This document shows, in pieces, positions 1 to 7,058 of a stretch of 36,108 nucleotides of DNA; positions within the stretch are counted from its first letter, which is position 1, and each line of letters opens with the position of its first letter. The notes beneath the pieces were generated by a model. The model saw nothing but the letters and a program-made list of their open reading frames with translations, had not been told where the DNA came from and ran no database searches. Source of the DNA: CAZDDI01 sp964504195 (GTDB lineage Bacteria; Chloroflexota; Anaerolineae; B4-G1; SLSP01). The stretch is taken from positions 1-36,108 of the forward strand of contig CAZDDI010000047.1 of the NCBI GenBank assembly GCA_964504195.1, written 5' to 3'. The position numbers and the translations under genes are program-made.

Positions 1-1101
1 AGTCTTTTTCCGGCTTGAACCCGACCTTGTGGATGTTAATGTACGGTAGAAAAATGTACAATTACTCCCCCCTGACAACCGCGCCACCGCCCACGCGGCG
101 GCTTCGCGCACTAAGTCGGAAGGGGAAGTCTGGGACGCATGACACAATGCAGGCAAGGCTGCCGAATCGCCACGATTACCCAAAACAATAGCGGCATTAC
201 GCGCCAGGCCCTCTGGGGCCGCACGCCACAGAGCCGTCTGGCGAAAGCGTGCGCGGAACTCTACTGATTCTAAAGTTAACAAAGCGGGCAAATACAAGCT
301 AGCCTCCAATGGTGCCGGTATGGCAGCGCATGTCTGCAAAACTTTGTAATTCCAGGGGCAGGCCTCCTGGCACAAATCACACCCGAAGACCTGTGCCCCC
401 AACGCAGGGCGCAGCGCCGCCGGGATTGCCCCACGCAACTCAACAGTCAGATAAGCCAGGCAACGCCGTGCATCCACGACGCCTGGCGCAACGAGCGCAC
501 CTGTAGGGCAAGCATCCAAGCACCGCGTACACGATCCACAAATAGGGAAACAACGTGGCGGCGAAGGTTCCACCTCCACCCCCAGCAAAGCCACGCCCAA
601 GAAAAAATACGAGCCTACCTGCGGGTGGAGCAACAACGCATTCTTACCGATCCACCCTAAACCAGCAGCTTCCGCCCAGGCACGCTCCAAAAGAGGGCCA
701 GTATCCACATAACAGCGCGCCGGGAATGGCCCTACACACGCTTGTAAAGCCCTCACGAGCGCTTTAAGACGCCGCAACAGCCAGCGGTGATAGTCTTCCC
801 CCCAAGCGTAGCGGGAAACACGCCCATGCAACGCCGGTAACAGCTCCGGGGGCATTGCGCGACCATACGCTGCGCCTACGACCAGTACCGCGCGCGCCTC
901 CGGCAGCATCACGCGCGGATCGGCCCGTTGTTTCACAGCAGCAGAATGCGTCAGATAGTCTAATGTACCAGCATAACCCTGCGCCACCCAATCACGGTAA
1001 GCAGACCAGCGCGGTGCCGCGCCCACCTGCGCCACACCGACCAGGTCGAAACCGGCTTCTGTTGCCGCTGTCTGCACGATCTCCCAAGACAAAGTCATCA
1101 T
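1..1101 (-). CDS. queG: Epoxyqueuosine reductase QueG (3' end beyond window)
   Basis: This protein makes the last step of queuosine synthesis, reducing epoxyqueuosine in tRNA to queuosine with cobalamin and two [4Fe-4S] clusters in the cytoplasm. I translated the minus strand by hand: 367 codons stay open from the ATG at 1101 to the window edge, so the C-terminus is missing. Two ferredoxin-like cysteine sets are visible: C188-x2-C191-x2-C194-x3-C198-P, and C214 with C241-x2-C244-x3-C248-P. The segments RYAWGEDYH (about residue 98 on) and GWIGKNALLL are typical of QueG. The distal part has Ala-rich, HEAT-like sequence, as expected for the family. A second ATG follows directly at 1098. A promoter places the transcript start within a few bases of the start codon, so the mRNA may be leaderless. 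Cobalamin use links it loosely to the B12-dependent eut locus further right, but no functional tie is implied. Confidence 0.93.
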   Translation of the reverse strand, partial: MMTLSWEIVQTAATEAGFDLVGVAQVGAAPRWSAYRDWVAQGYAGTLDYLTHSAAVKQRADPRVMLPEARAVLVVGAAYGRAMPPELLPALHGRVSRYAWGEDYHRWLLRRLKALVRALQACVGPFPARCYVDTGPLLERAWAEAAGLGWIGKNALLLHPQVGSYFFLGVALLGVEVEPSPPRCFPICGSCTRCLDACPTGALVAPGVVDARRCLAYLTVELRGAIPAALRPALGAQVFGCDLCQEACPWNYKVLQTCAAIPAPLEASLYLPALLTLESVEFRARFRQTALWRAAPEGLARNAAIVLGNRGDSAALPALCHASQTSPSDLVREAAAWAVARLSGGSNCTFFYRTLTSTRSGSSRKKT

Positions 1102-1107
1102 AGCCGT

Positions 1108-1135
1108 ATCATATCCCAATGCAGCACAAGAACAA
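1108..1135 (-). promoter_or_regulatory. Promoter of queG, probably giving a leaderless mRNA
   Basis: On the minus strand, TTGTTC (1135-1130) and TATGAT (1113-1108) are spaced by 16 bp. Only 6 bp separate the -10 box from the queG ATG at 1101, so transcription should start at or next to the start codon. No Shine-Dalgarno sequence is present. The call is from sequence pattern only. Confidence 0.5.
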
Positions 1136-1145
1136 GTGAAAAACA

Positions 1146-1176
1146 ACAACCGGGCCGCTTTGAGCGGCCCGGTTGT
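1146..1176 (-). terminator. Intrinsic terminator of the lipoprotein gene
   Basis: A perfect 14-bp GC-rich stem (1146-1159 with 1163-1176) has a 3-nt loop. Read on the minus strand it is followed by a T-rich stretch (TTGTTTTTC). It lies 26 bp past the lipoprotein stop codon and just before the queG promoter, so it insulates the two tandem minus-strand genes. Confidence 0.85.
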
Positions 1177-1201
1177 AGAAAATCAAGTTTGAATGACCGG
1201 A

Positions 1202-2263
1202 CTATTCGCCCTCAATCGTCATCAAAACACTCGCCCCCCCCGCGTCGGTAGTAGTGATAACAAGTGTCATAGTGCGCGCTTCCTTCGTCCAAGTGAACGT
1301 CGCTATATCTCCGAAGCTGTTATCCTCAGAGAGCGTCCACCCATTGGCCGGCAATTGTTGCTCATAAAAAGCTTTGACCGTCGCTACATCATCCGTGACC
1401 TCGAACGATATAAAGCCGGGCATACTAAAAAGATTGTTGGAGTCCTCGTACAACGGAATATCGGCAGGGAGACCATCGCCCTCCGCCTCGTCGGGCGGCT
1501 CGATGGTGAAAGACTTATTAATATCATAGACTTCATAATCCATCGCCACACGCCCGCTGCCACGCCCTTCCATCTCCCCCGTCCACTCGACACGCCAACG
1601 CACAACGATGTCGGGCATATCGCTTTGGTCAGCAATCCAAATTTCTCCATTAAAGTCTGTTATCTCCACCCCGCCAGTCATAGTGGCAGCAAGCGCAGGC
1701 GAGAAAAGTAAGCGATAATGACGCGCACGAATGTCGTTAAGCGTTTCACGACCCAGATACTGATACTGATCTTCATCGAGATCGGAAAACTCACTAGAGT
1801 CAAAGAAGGCATCCCCGAACATATCTTCGAAATCACCGGAATCATCCTGAGATTGCATCCAGCCAGCACCAAAATTCATCCAGGTTGTCGTGCCGACCTG
1901 AATGGTCTCCATCGTGAATGATTCGCCGTTCTCCTCAGCCGAGACAAAGGTGCGTCGGGCAGCAGGATTACGGATTTCTTCTTGCTGCATTGTCATCACT
2001 TGCACGGAACCATCATCGCCCGTCCAGTTATAGACAATACGGGAACGGTAGCTCTGCAAGTTCTGCATTCCCATAGCATCAAACTCCAGATGCGCATCAT
2101 CACTATCGTCGGAACCATCATCCCGTACCTCGCCGCCGCCAGTATCGCCGGATTCATTATCCAGCACCTCGCCCGCATCGCCTAAATTCCCCAATCCAGG
2201 CACCGAACAGGCCAGGGAAACCGCCAACAGCAATAGCACCAACATAAGTATCCAGCGTTTCAT
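1202..2263 (-). CDS. Lipoprotein, LolA/LppX-like fold suspected
   Basis: This is a secreted lipoprotein of 353 residues and unknown exact role. The ATG at 2263 is chosen because it has a GGGAGGAA ribosome site and opens directly into a signal peptide (MKRWILMLVLLLLAVSLAC) with the lipobox Ala-Val-Ser-Leu-Ala-Cys; in-frame codons further upstream have neither. After the lipidated Cys there is an acidic, low-complexity Gly/Asp/Glu/Ser linker, then a mostly beta domain with repeated aromatic and acidic residues. Phrases such as WMNFGAGWMQSQDD resemble the LolA/LppX/LprG-type lipoproteins common in Gram-positives and Chloroflexota; that assignment is an inference. A second small domain lies at the C-terminus (about the last 90 residues). 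It has its own promoter and terminator and so is monocistronic. Confidence 0.8.
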   Translation of the reverse strand: MKRWILMLVLLLLAVSLACSVPGLGNLGDAGEVLDNESGDTGGGEVRDDGSDDSDDAHLEFDAMGMQNLQSYRSRIVYNWTGDDGSVQVMTMQQEEIRNPAARRTFVSAEENGESFTMETIQVGTTTWMNFGAGWMQSQDDSGDFEDMFGDAFFDSSEFSDLDEDQYQYLGRETLNDIRARHYRLLFSPALAATMTGGVEITDFNGEIWIADQSDMPDIVVRWRVEWTGEMEGRGSGRVAMDYEVYDINKSFTIEPPDEAEGDGLPADIPLYEDSNNLFSMPGFISFEVTDDVATVKAFYEQQLPANGWTLSEDNSFGDIATFTWTKEARTMTLVITTTDAGGASVLMTIEGE

Positions 2264-2358
2264 TAAAAGTTCCTCCCTACTTGAGATTAAAGACGGCCAT
2301 CGCAAATACCCGCAGGTTATCTGTAAGAATAGCCAGCGGCGCAAATTGCAAGTATGCT

Positions 2359-2386
2359 ATTGTAACACTCTCCAGACGTTAAGCAA
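2359..2386 (-). promoter_or_regulatory. Promoter of the lipoprotein gene
   Basis: Minus-strand TTGCTT (2386-2381) and TACAAT (2364-2359) have a 16-bp spacer. Transcription would start near 2352, giving a leader of about 90 nt before the ATG at 2263. TACAAT is also the -10 box in several other candidate promoters in this window. Confidence 0.5.
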
Positions 2387-2455
2387 GTATATGCGACATA
2401 GAGCTATCGCATTTGACCACTTGTTGCAAGAATATGACCTACAGGCCAGGGACAG

Positions 2456-2498
2456 AAGGTTTTTTATGACGAGGCTTCGCCCCGCCATAAAAAACCTT
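2456..2498. repeat. Long hairpin in the 2.26-2.63 kb intergenic region
   Basis: The arms AAGGTTTTTTATG (2456-2468) and CATAAAAAACCTT (2486-2498) are perfectly complementary and enclose 17 nt. The surrounding intergenic stretch of about 370 bp (2264-2632) holds the two divergent promoters and this hairpin. I see no convincing gene in it. A 62-codon open frame on the plus strand here has no ribosome site and overlaps the hairpin. Confidence 0.6.
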
Positions 2499-2593
2499 AA
2501 AAACACCACTTTAACGGCACAAGAGGCAGCGTGAGAGGATAAGTTTTCTCAATGGATAGCCCTGATATACAGCGCGTGGACTTCGTGGGCTTC

Positions 2594-2622
2594 TTGCTCT
2601 TTTAAGTTATTGGTGTTATCAT
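2594..2622 (+). promoter_or_regulatory. Promoter of the LysM gene
   Basis: TTGCTC (2594-2599) and TATCAT (2617-2622) are spaced by 17 bp. The -10 box covers the first in-frame ATG (2621), so the usable start would be the ATG at 2633, with a leader of only a few nucleotides. Confidence 0.4.
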
Positions 2623-2632
2623 GGTACAAGAT

Positions 2633-3811
2633 ATGGAAGAACAACTACAATCTGAAGATACCTTGCGGGCACTTCCGGATCGCCCGCCCCGACATTGTCC
2701 TGACTGCGGCGCACGCGTAGCCGAGGGCGCTAAAACTTGCCTGATGTGCGGCACCGCGCTAACGGAAGAAGCCAGCCTAGCACCAGTAGCGGAACTTCGT
2801 GCGCCCACGCGCCGCATAAAACCCCTACATCTGGTCATTCTGCTGGGGGTTGCGGCGCTAATTCTGGGAGGGGCTGCGGTACTTGGCTGGCTACTCTCAC
2901 AAGGAGAGGTCGAGATTCCTCTCCCTACGCCCAGTCCCACTCTGGAGATGCCGCTGGTTCCCTCACCTACAGCCACTGCTACCCCTACACCCACACCAAC
3001 TTTGACGCCTACCCCAGATGTGTCACCCACCCCAATGCCGCCACAGAGTTATGTGGTTAAAGAGGGTGATACTCTGGGCGGCATCGCCTTACAGTTCGAT
3101 ATCACGGTACAAGAACTCAAAGACTTTAACAATTTGACCTCAGACTTGATCGGTCAAGGGCAAACCCTATATATCCCTGGAGCGCCCCCCGATCCCACAC
3201 CTACTCCGACGCTGGAACCAGGCCAAGCAACACCGACTCTCTCGCCCTACGTCACACATATCGTCCAAAGCGGGGAAGTGCTCTCCACTATTGCTGAAAA
3301 ATACGACATCAGCGTCGCTGCCATCCGTGCTGCGAACAACATCCCGGCTAACTCAGACACTATCCGTCCAGGTGACGCGCTAGTAATTCCCATGCCGACA
3401 CCCACGCCGGAAGGTCCAGCGCCGATTGTGGAGGGCTTGGAATCCCCCGCTCCACAACTGGCGTATGCTTCGCCAACGTTGCTCTATCCACCCAGAGGCG
3501 CTACATTCGAAGGCGCAGAGGCTATCATTGTCTTGCAATGGGCATCAGTGGGTATTTTAGCACCAGGTGAATATTATCAGGTAGCCTTGACCCTGCCTAG
3601 TGCAGAGGGGCCACAAACAACCTGGACCTATGTACGCAGCACGGCTTGGCGCGTGCCGGCAGAACTGTTGCCTCCAGCACAGGTAGAAGACCGCTCCTGT
3701 AGCTGGCAGGTTGCCATCGTACGACAGAGCGAAACCGATGCAGAGGACTACACTGTAATAGGGCCACCCGGACTCGAGAGAAATTTCTATTGGACAGTTG
3801 CCCGCCCTTAA
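2633..3811 (+). CDS. Membrane-anchored protein with zinc ribbon and two LysM domains
   Basis: A cell-envelope protein that probably binds peptidoglycan or a related glycan. Counting from an alternative ATG at 2621, C26-x2-C29 and C40-x2-C43 form a cytoplasmic zinc ribbon and residues 70-92 form one membrane helix. A Pro/Thr-rich linker of the TPTPTPT kind comes next, then LysM 1 at about 144-187 and LysM 2 at about 212-257. A second Pro/Thr linker leads to a C-terminal beta-rich domain at about 290-396 that I do not recognise. I prefer the ATG at 2633 because the predicted -10 box overlaps the 2621 ATG; the difference is only four residues. It is upstream of and co-directional with the unknown protein and the CheY-ParA fusion, and may share their operon. 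Zinc ribbon, helix, PT linker and LysM together are common in Chloroflexota. Confidence 0.85.
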   Translation: MEEQLQSEDTLRALPDRPPRHCPDCGARVAEGAKTCLMCGTALTEEASLAPVAELRAPTRRIKPLHLVILLGVAALILGGAAVLGWLLSQGEVEIPLPTPSPTLEMPLVPSPTATATPTPTPTLTPTPDVSPTPMPPQSYVVKEGDTLGGIALQFDITVQELKDFNNLTSDLIGQGQTLYIPGAPPDPTPTPTLEPGQATPTLSPYVTHIVQSGEVLSTIAEKYDISVAAIRAANNIPANSDTIRPGDALVIPMPTPTPEGPAPIVEGLESPAPQLAYASPTLLYPPRGATFEGAEAIIVLQWASVGILAPGEYYQVALTLPSAEGPQTTWTYVRSTAWRVPAELLPPAQVEDRSCSWQVAIVRQSETDAEDYTVIGPPGLERNFYWTVARP

Positions 3812-3846
3812 CATCATATCTATAGCTAACACAGGAGGTACTCATT

Positions 3847-4353
3847 ATGGAAAAACAAGGGCAGATCATTGCCGATTTTTTCGCACATGGATATCGCGTA
3901 TCTGGCAACTTCAGCGCGCGCCAGCGCAGTTTGGGCGATGCTATCTATGATGTAACAACCTCCTACCTTACCGTCACCGAAGCTTATTTTTCTGTGGTCA
4001 CCAATCCAGCCGATATCGCCTCAAACTATCCTTCAGCCACGATTGTTAAGAAAAATCTTAGTTTTGCTATTACCTCTAATACTGAAGACTCCCTGCGCCG
4101 CGATCAACGGTACGGCAGTTATCTCAAGCTTAAACCCACAGGGGTCTTTATTACCCTCCCCAGCTTTGAAATCCGAGGCTACTTACGTATCCCAGGACGC
4201 ATAGATGTACTCATGCTCCTGGGGACGCAAACAGAAGATTTCCTCACATTGATTGATCCAGTCGCACGCTGCTCGTACAAACCCGAAATCAGCTACCAGG
4301 GCGGTGCAGCCATCATCAACAAACGGCACATCAGCTTTTTAGGGCTGGAGTAA
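3847..4353 (+). CDS. Conserved-looking protein of unknown function
   Basis: A 168-residue soluble protein that I do not recognise. The ATG at 3847 has a very good ribosome site (CAGGAGGT). There is no signal peptide or membrane segment. The sequence looks like alternating beta strands with charged turns; the middle (IVKKNLSFAITS) and the end (INKRHISFLGLE) are the most strand-like. It lies 35 bp after the LysM gene and 60 bp before the CheY-ParA fusion, all on the same strand, so a three-gene operon is likely. A role in the surface or pilus-like machinery suggested by its neighbours is guesswork. Confidence 0.75.
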   Translation: MEKQGQIIADFFAHGYRVSGNFSARQRSLGDAIYDVTTSYLTVTEAYFSVVTNPADIASNYPSATIVKKNLSFAITSNTEDSLRRDQRYGSYLKLKPTGVFITLPSFEIRGYLRIPGRIDVLMLLGTQTEDFLTLIDPVARCSYKPEISYQGGAAIINKRHISFLGLE

Positions 4354-4413
4354 TGCGTAACGCAGCTACCTACTTTGATTTGCAAATCTAATGATGTTAC
4401 GAGGAGGTTGGGC

Positions 4414-5496
4414 ATGGCACGCATCCTGATTATTGACGACAATCCCGATATGCTCCAAATGCTGGATATGGTGCTGACCAGCCAGGGCAACTATGAAGTC
4501 ATCCTTAGCGGCGACGGGCAAGATGGACTGGCAAAGGCACTATCAGAAAACCCCGATCTGGCAATTGTAGATGTGATGATGCCAGAAATGAACGGTTACG
4601 AGGTAGTCCGTCGCATCCGTGCTAACTCACGCACCGCTAACATGGGTATTATCATTCTTACCGCACGTGGGCAACCAGTAGACAAGACCGCAGCACTCGA
4701 AGCCGGAGCCAATGCGCACATGACCAAGCCAGTCAACATGAAAGAATTGTTGGACTTGGTGCGCAATATCATCAACCCCAAGCGGAAAATGAGCAAACCT
4801 GGCATTTTCCCAATTTTCAGCCTGCGCGGAGGCATCGGTGTTTCAACCATAGCCGTGAACCTGGCTTTACTACTGCAACAGGTCGAGCCAACGGTACTGG
4901 TGGATCTTTCGCCACGCGGCGGACATGATGCACTCTATCTAGGTCTAAAACCCCAGGTGCATTGGGGAATGTACCTCAAGAACCCTGTTCATGCGGAACA
5001 ATTGCTTACAGAACATCCCTCCCACTTACGCGTGTTAGCCTCACCGCCCTTCCCCGTGCAAGACGAACTACTCAGTCGCGAACAGGTCACGCAAATCCTC
5101 GAAGACCTGCGCGGCATAGCAAAGTTTATCGTCATAGATACGCCCCCAGTCTTTGCTAACAGTTCCCTGTGTATTCTTGATCAGGCGGATCAAATCGTGC
5201 TCGTCAGCGGTGAAGACCCGCCCGGAATTCAAACCACGATGATAACACTGCGTGCGCTTAAACCCCAGTTGGAGCAGCTGCGCCTGGTGCTGAACGCAGT
5301 AACCCCTGGCCCACGCCCGCCCGCTGAAGCAGTGCAAACAGCACTCAAAGTACCTATCATCAGCCAGCTGCCCTTCGATCCAGCCCAAACAACAGCTTTA
5401 CGCCGAGGGACACCGATAGTATTAAGTGGCCCAACCGCCCCACTGGCCGCCGGCATCCAGAAAATTGCGCACGCCATATTACAGAGCAACGCTTAG
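4414..5496 (+). CDS. Response-regulator receiver fused to a ParA/MinD-like ATPase (CpaE/TadZ-like)
   Basis: This 360-residue protein joins a CheY-like receiver to a ParA-type P-loop domain, the layout of CpaE/TadZ proteins that place Flp/Tad pilus machinery at the pole. The receiver (1-120) keeps D8, D9, phospho-acceptor D53, T83 and K105, so it should be phosphorylated; many TadZ receivers have lost these residues. The ParA part (about 130-360) starts with the loop SLRGGIGVST at 136-145, in which both lysines of the normal ParA motif (KGG...GK) are replaced, as in many CpaE proteins. It also has a Walker-B-like strand IVIDTPP. The start at 4414 is set by GAGGAGG. No tad pilus genes are next to it. 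Two strong hairpins follow, ending the operon. Confidence 0.85.
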   Translation: MARILIIDDNPDMLQMLDMVLTSQGNYEVILSGDGQDGLAKALSENPDLAIVDVMMPEMNGYEVVRRIRANSRTANMGIIILTARGQPVDKTAALEAGANAHMTKPVNMKELLDLVRNIINPKRKMSKPGIFPIFSLRGGIGVSTIAVNLALLLQQVEPTVLVDLSPRGGHDALYLGLKPQVHWGMYLKNPVHAEQLLTEHPSHLRVLASPPFPVQDELLSREQVTQILEDLRGIAKFIVIDTPPVFANSSLCILDQADQIVLVSGEDPPGIQTTMITLRALKPQLEQLRLVLNAVTPGPRPPAEAVQTALKVPIISQLPFDPAQTTALRRGTPIVLSGPTAPLAAGIQKIAHAILQSNA

Positions 5497-5503
5497 CTCA
5501 CAA

Positions 5504-5540
5504 TCACCGTGTCCACCCTGGTTCAGAGTGGACACGGTGA
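5504..5540 (+). terminator. Terminator hairpin 1 after the CheY-ParA gene
   Basis: The arms TCACCGTGTCCAC (5504-5516) and GTGGACACGGTGA (5528-5540) are perfectly complementary with an 11-nt loop. The hairpin sits 7 bp after the stop codon. It lacks a strong T-run and probably works with the next hairpin. Confidence 0.6.
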
Positions 5541-5547
5541 TAACTAC

Positions 5548-5588
5548 AATCGGCTCGGCTTGGTTTTAGTAACCAAGCCGAGCCGATT
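5548..5588. terminator. Bidirectional terminator hairpin 2 between convergent genes
   Basis: An 18-bp perfect stem (5548-5565 with 5571-5588) has a 5-nt loop and is followed by AATTTTGCT on the plus strand. It lies between convergent genes (plus gene ending 5496, minus gene ending 5628) and probably stops transcripts from both sides. Confidence 0.75.
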
Positions 5589-5627
5589 AATTTTGCTACT
5601 GAGTCACAATTGCAAATTGCTGAATGC

Positions 5628-6077
5628 CTAAAAAACGATGCGCTCCATCATCACCAACACTAAAAACCCTATAAAGGCAAGGTTTAAATACAACATCAGG
5701 GCTAACGCAAAGCGCTGCCCCGGACTGAGTCCCAGTTTCAGAGCATTCTTGCGTCGGGCGCGTTTGACAGCTTGTGATCTAGCCTGGCGCCGGGATTCCG
5801 CTTCTTCATCAGCAAGAGCCGTTTGATAGTCCTCTAACAATGCTTCTTCTAACGATGCCGGTTCAGGTTCTGGTTCTGGTTCTGGCAATGGTGCAGCCAC
5901 CTGCGCGGGGGACGGTCGCCCCAACGTGTTCAAATCATCACCTGGACGTGGTCGCAAATCTTGCAACCAGTCCGGCAGAGCTTCTGCCGGCTGCACCGGT
6001 TGCGCCGGTGCTACGGGTTTATCATCGGCATCCTCCAACGGTTGCAAATCGCGCAACCAATCCGGCAATTCACTCAT
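5628..6077 (-). CDS. Small C-terminally membrane-anchored protein of unknown function
   Basis: A 149-residue protein that I do not recognise. The ATG at 6077 has a GGGGAGG ribosome site and begins MSELPDWLRDLQP. The short motif LPDW-L-[RQ]-DL-[QR]-P occurs twice (about residues 4-13 and 35-44), separated by acidic Pro/Ala/Glu-rich linkers. Next comes a very basic segment (about 95-115, RRQARSQAVKRARRKNALK) and one hydrophobic helix at about 122-143 near the C-terminus, so the bulk of the chain should be cytoplasmic and tail-anchored. The tryptophan repeats look like short docking motifs; partners are unknown. Similar PDWL repeat proteins occur in Chloroflexota, from memory and without a search. 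Confidence 0.72.
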   Translation of the reverse strand: MSELPDWLRDLQPLEDADDKPVAPAQPVQPAEALPDWLQDLRPRPGDDLNTLGRPSPAQVAAPLPEPEPEPEPASLEEALLEDYQTALADEEAESRRQARSQAVKRARRKNALKLGLSPGQRFALALMLYLNLAFIGFLVLVMMERIVF

Positions 6078-6170
6078 GGCAGCCTCCCCATCCGAAAAAG
6101 TTAACCCCTGAAAGATTAGTAACGGCGTGGTGCTGTGTCCCGCACCATACCAGGTTATTACAACACGCAC

Positions 6171-6199
6171 TTGTATTGCCGCTCAGTCTATGCTACAAT
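6171..6199 (+). promoter_or_regulatory. Promoter of the 3-methyladenine DNA glycosylase gene
   Basis: TTGTAT (6171-6176) and TACAAT (6194-6199) are spaced by exactly 17 bp. The -10 box overlaps an in-frame ATG at 6198, which therefore cannot be the start of translation; this favours the GTG at 6231. Confidence 0.6.
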
Positions 6200-6230
6200 G
6201 AGCATACCCCAAAATTGGAGAAAAGTCAAC

Positions 6231-6854
6231 GTGCCAGGCAAACGATTGAAGCAAGACTTTTACGCGCAAGAGACGCTACGGGTAGCACCGGCACTGTTGG
6301 GTAAACGCCTGGTACGTCTATGGCAAGGCAAACGCCTTGCCGGGCGCATTGTAGAAGTGGAAGCATACACGGGCCGGGAAGATCAATCCAGCCATGCGCG
6401 CTGCGGCCCGACCGCCCGTAACGCCCCCATGTTCGGCCCTCCCGGTCGCACCTACATCTATCTCATCTATGGCATGTACCATTGCCTGAATCTGGTCACA
6501 GAGGACGTAGGTTTTCCGGCTGCGGTGCTGATCCGCGCGTTGGAGCCGCTGGAAGGAATAGAAACACAATCACAGCTACGCCCAACCCACGCGCTCAACG
6601 ACCTTGCGCGTGGGCCGGGACGGCTCTGTCAGGCGCTAGGAATTGATCGCCAGTTAAACGCGCTAGATGTGTGTACTGCCAACTCACCCCTATGGGTGGA
6701 AGAAGATCTCACGCTACCGCCGGAAGCTATCGCTACAGGCCCGCGCATTGGCGTGCGCGGCGATGCAGCCGCACTCCAAGTCCCCTGGCGTTTTGTCATC
6801 GCCAAAAGCCCGTGGGTGAGCCGGGGAAAATCCACCCTGGCTCGCAACTCGTGA
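6231..6854 (+). CDS. 3-methyladenine DNA glycosylase (AAG/MPG family)
   Basis: A base-excision-repair enzyme that removes alkylated purines such as 3-methyladenine from DNA. At 207 residues it matches the usual bacterial size. Family features are visible: ALLGKRLVR near the N-terminus, VEVEAYTGREDQSSHA with the catalytic-region glutamate, MFGPPGRTYIYLIYGMYHCLN (the substrate-pocket strand set), VLIRALEP and GPGRLCQALGI. I chose the GTG at 6231, preceded by TTGGAG at about 10 bp, because the earlier ATG at 6198 lies inside the promoter -10 box. It is divergent from the PDWL-repeat protein and probably monocistronic. Confidence 0.92.
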   Translation: MPGKRLKQDFYAQETLRVAPALLGKRLVRLWQGKRLAGRIVEVEAYTGREDQSSHARCGPTARNAPMFGPPGRTYIYLIYGMYHCLNLVTEDVGFPAAVLIRALEPLEGIETQSQLRPTHALNDLARGPGRLCQALGIDRQLNALDVCTANSPLWVEEDLTLPPEAIATGPRIGVRGDAAALQVPWRFVIAKSPWVSRGKSTLARNS

Positions 6855-7058
6855 AACATAAAGAGCTCAGTAGATCACGAGTCTGCTTATAGTGACCACG
6901 GTAACGATTCTCCCAACGGCTGAAGCCGTCACTTCTAAGGCCGAAAATTCACAAAGGCACTAAGTTGAACACGCTCAACCCACACCGGTTCTTGGTCGGC
7001 CCGCCCTACGGCAACATTTTCGGACAGGTACTAAGCACGAATTAAGGAGGAACCTGCA

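Noticed and set aside
1193..1711. Plus-strand frame of 172 codons opposite the lipoprotein gene
   Set aside because: Arg/His-rich, no ribosome site, and it overlaps a lipoprotein gene with a clear signal peptide, promoter and terminator.
2346..2534. Small plus-strand frame (62 codons) between the lipoprotein and LysM genes
   Set aside because: It starts in the lipoprotein promoter, runs through a long hairpin and has no ribosome site.
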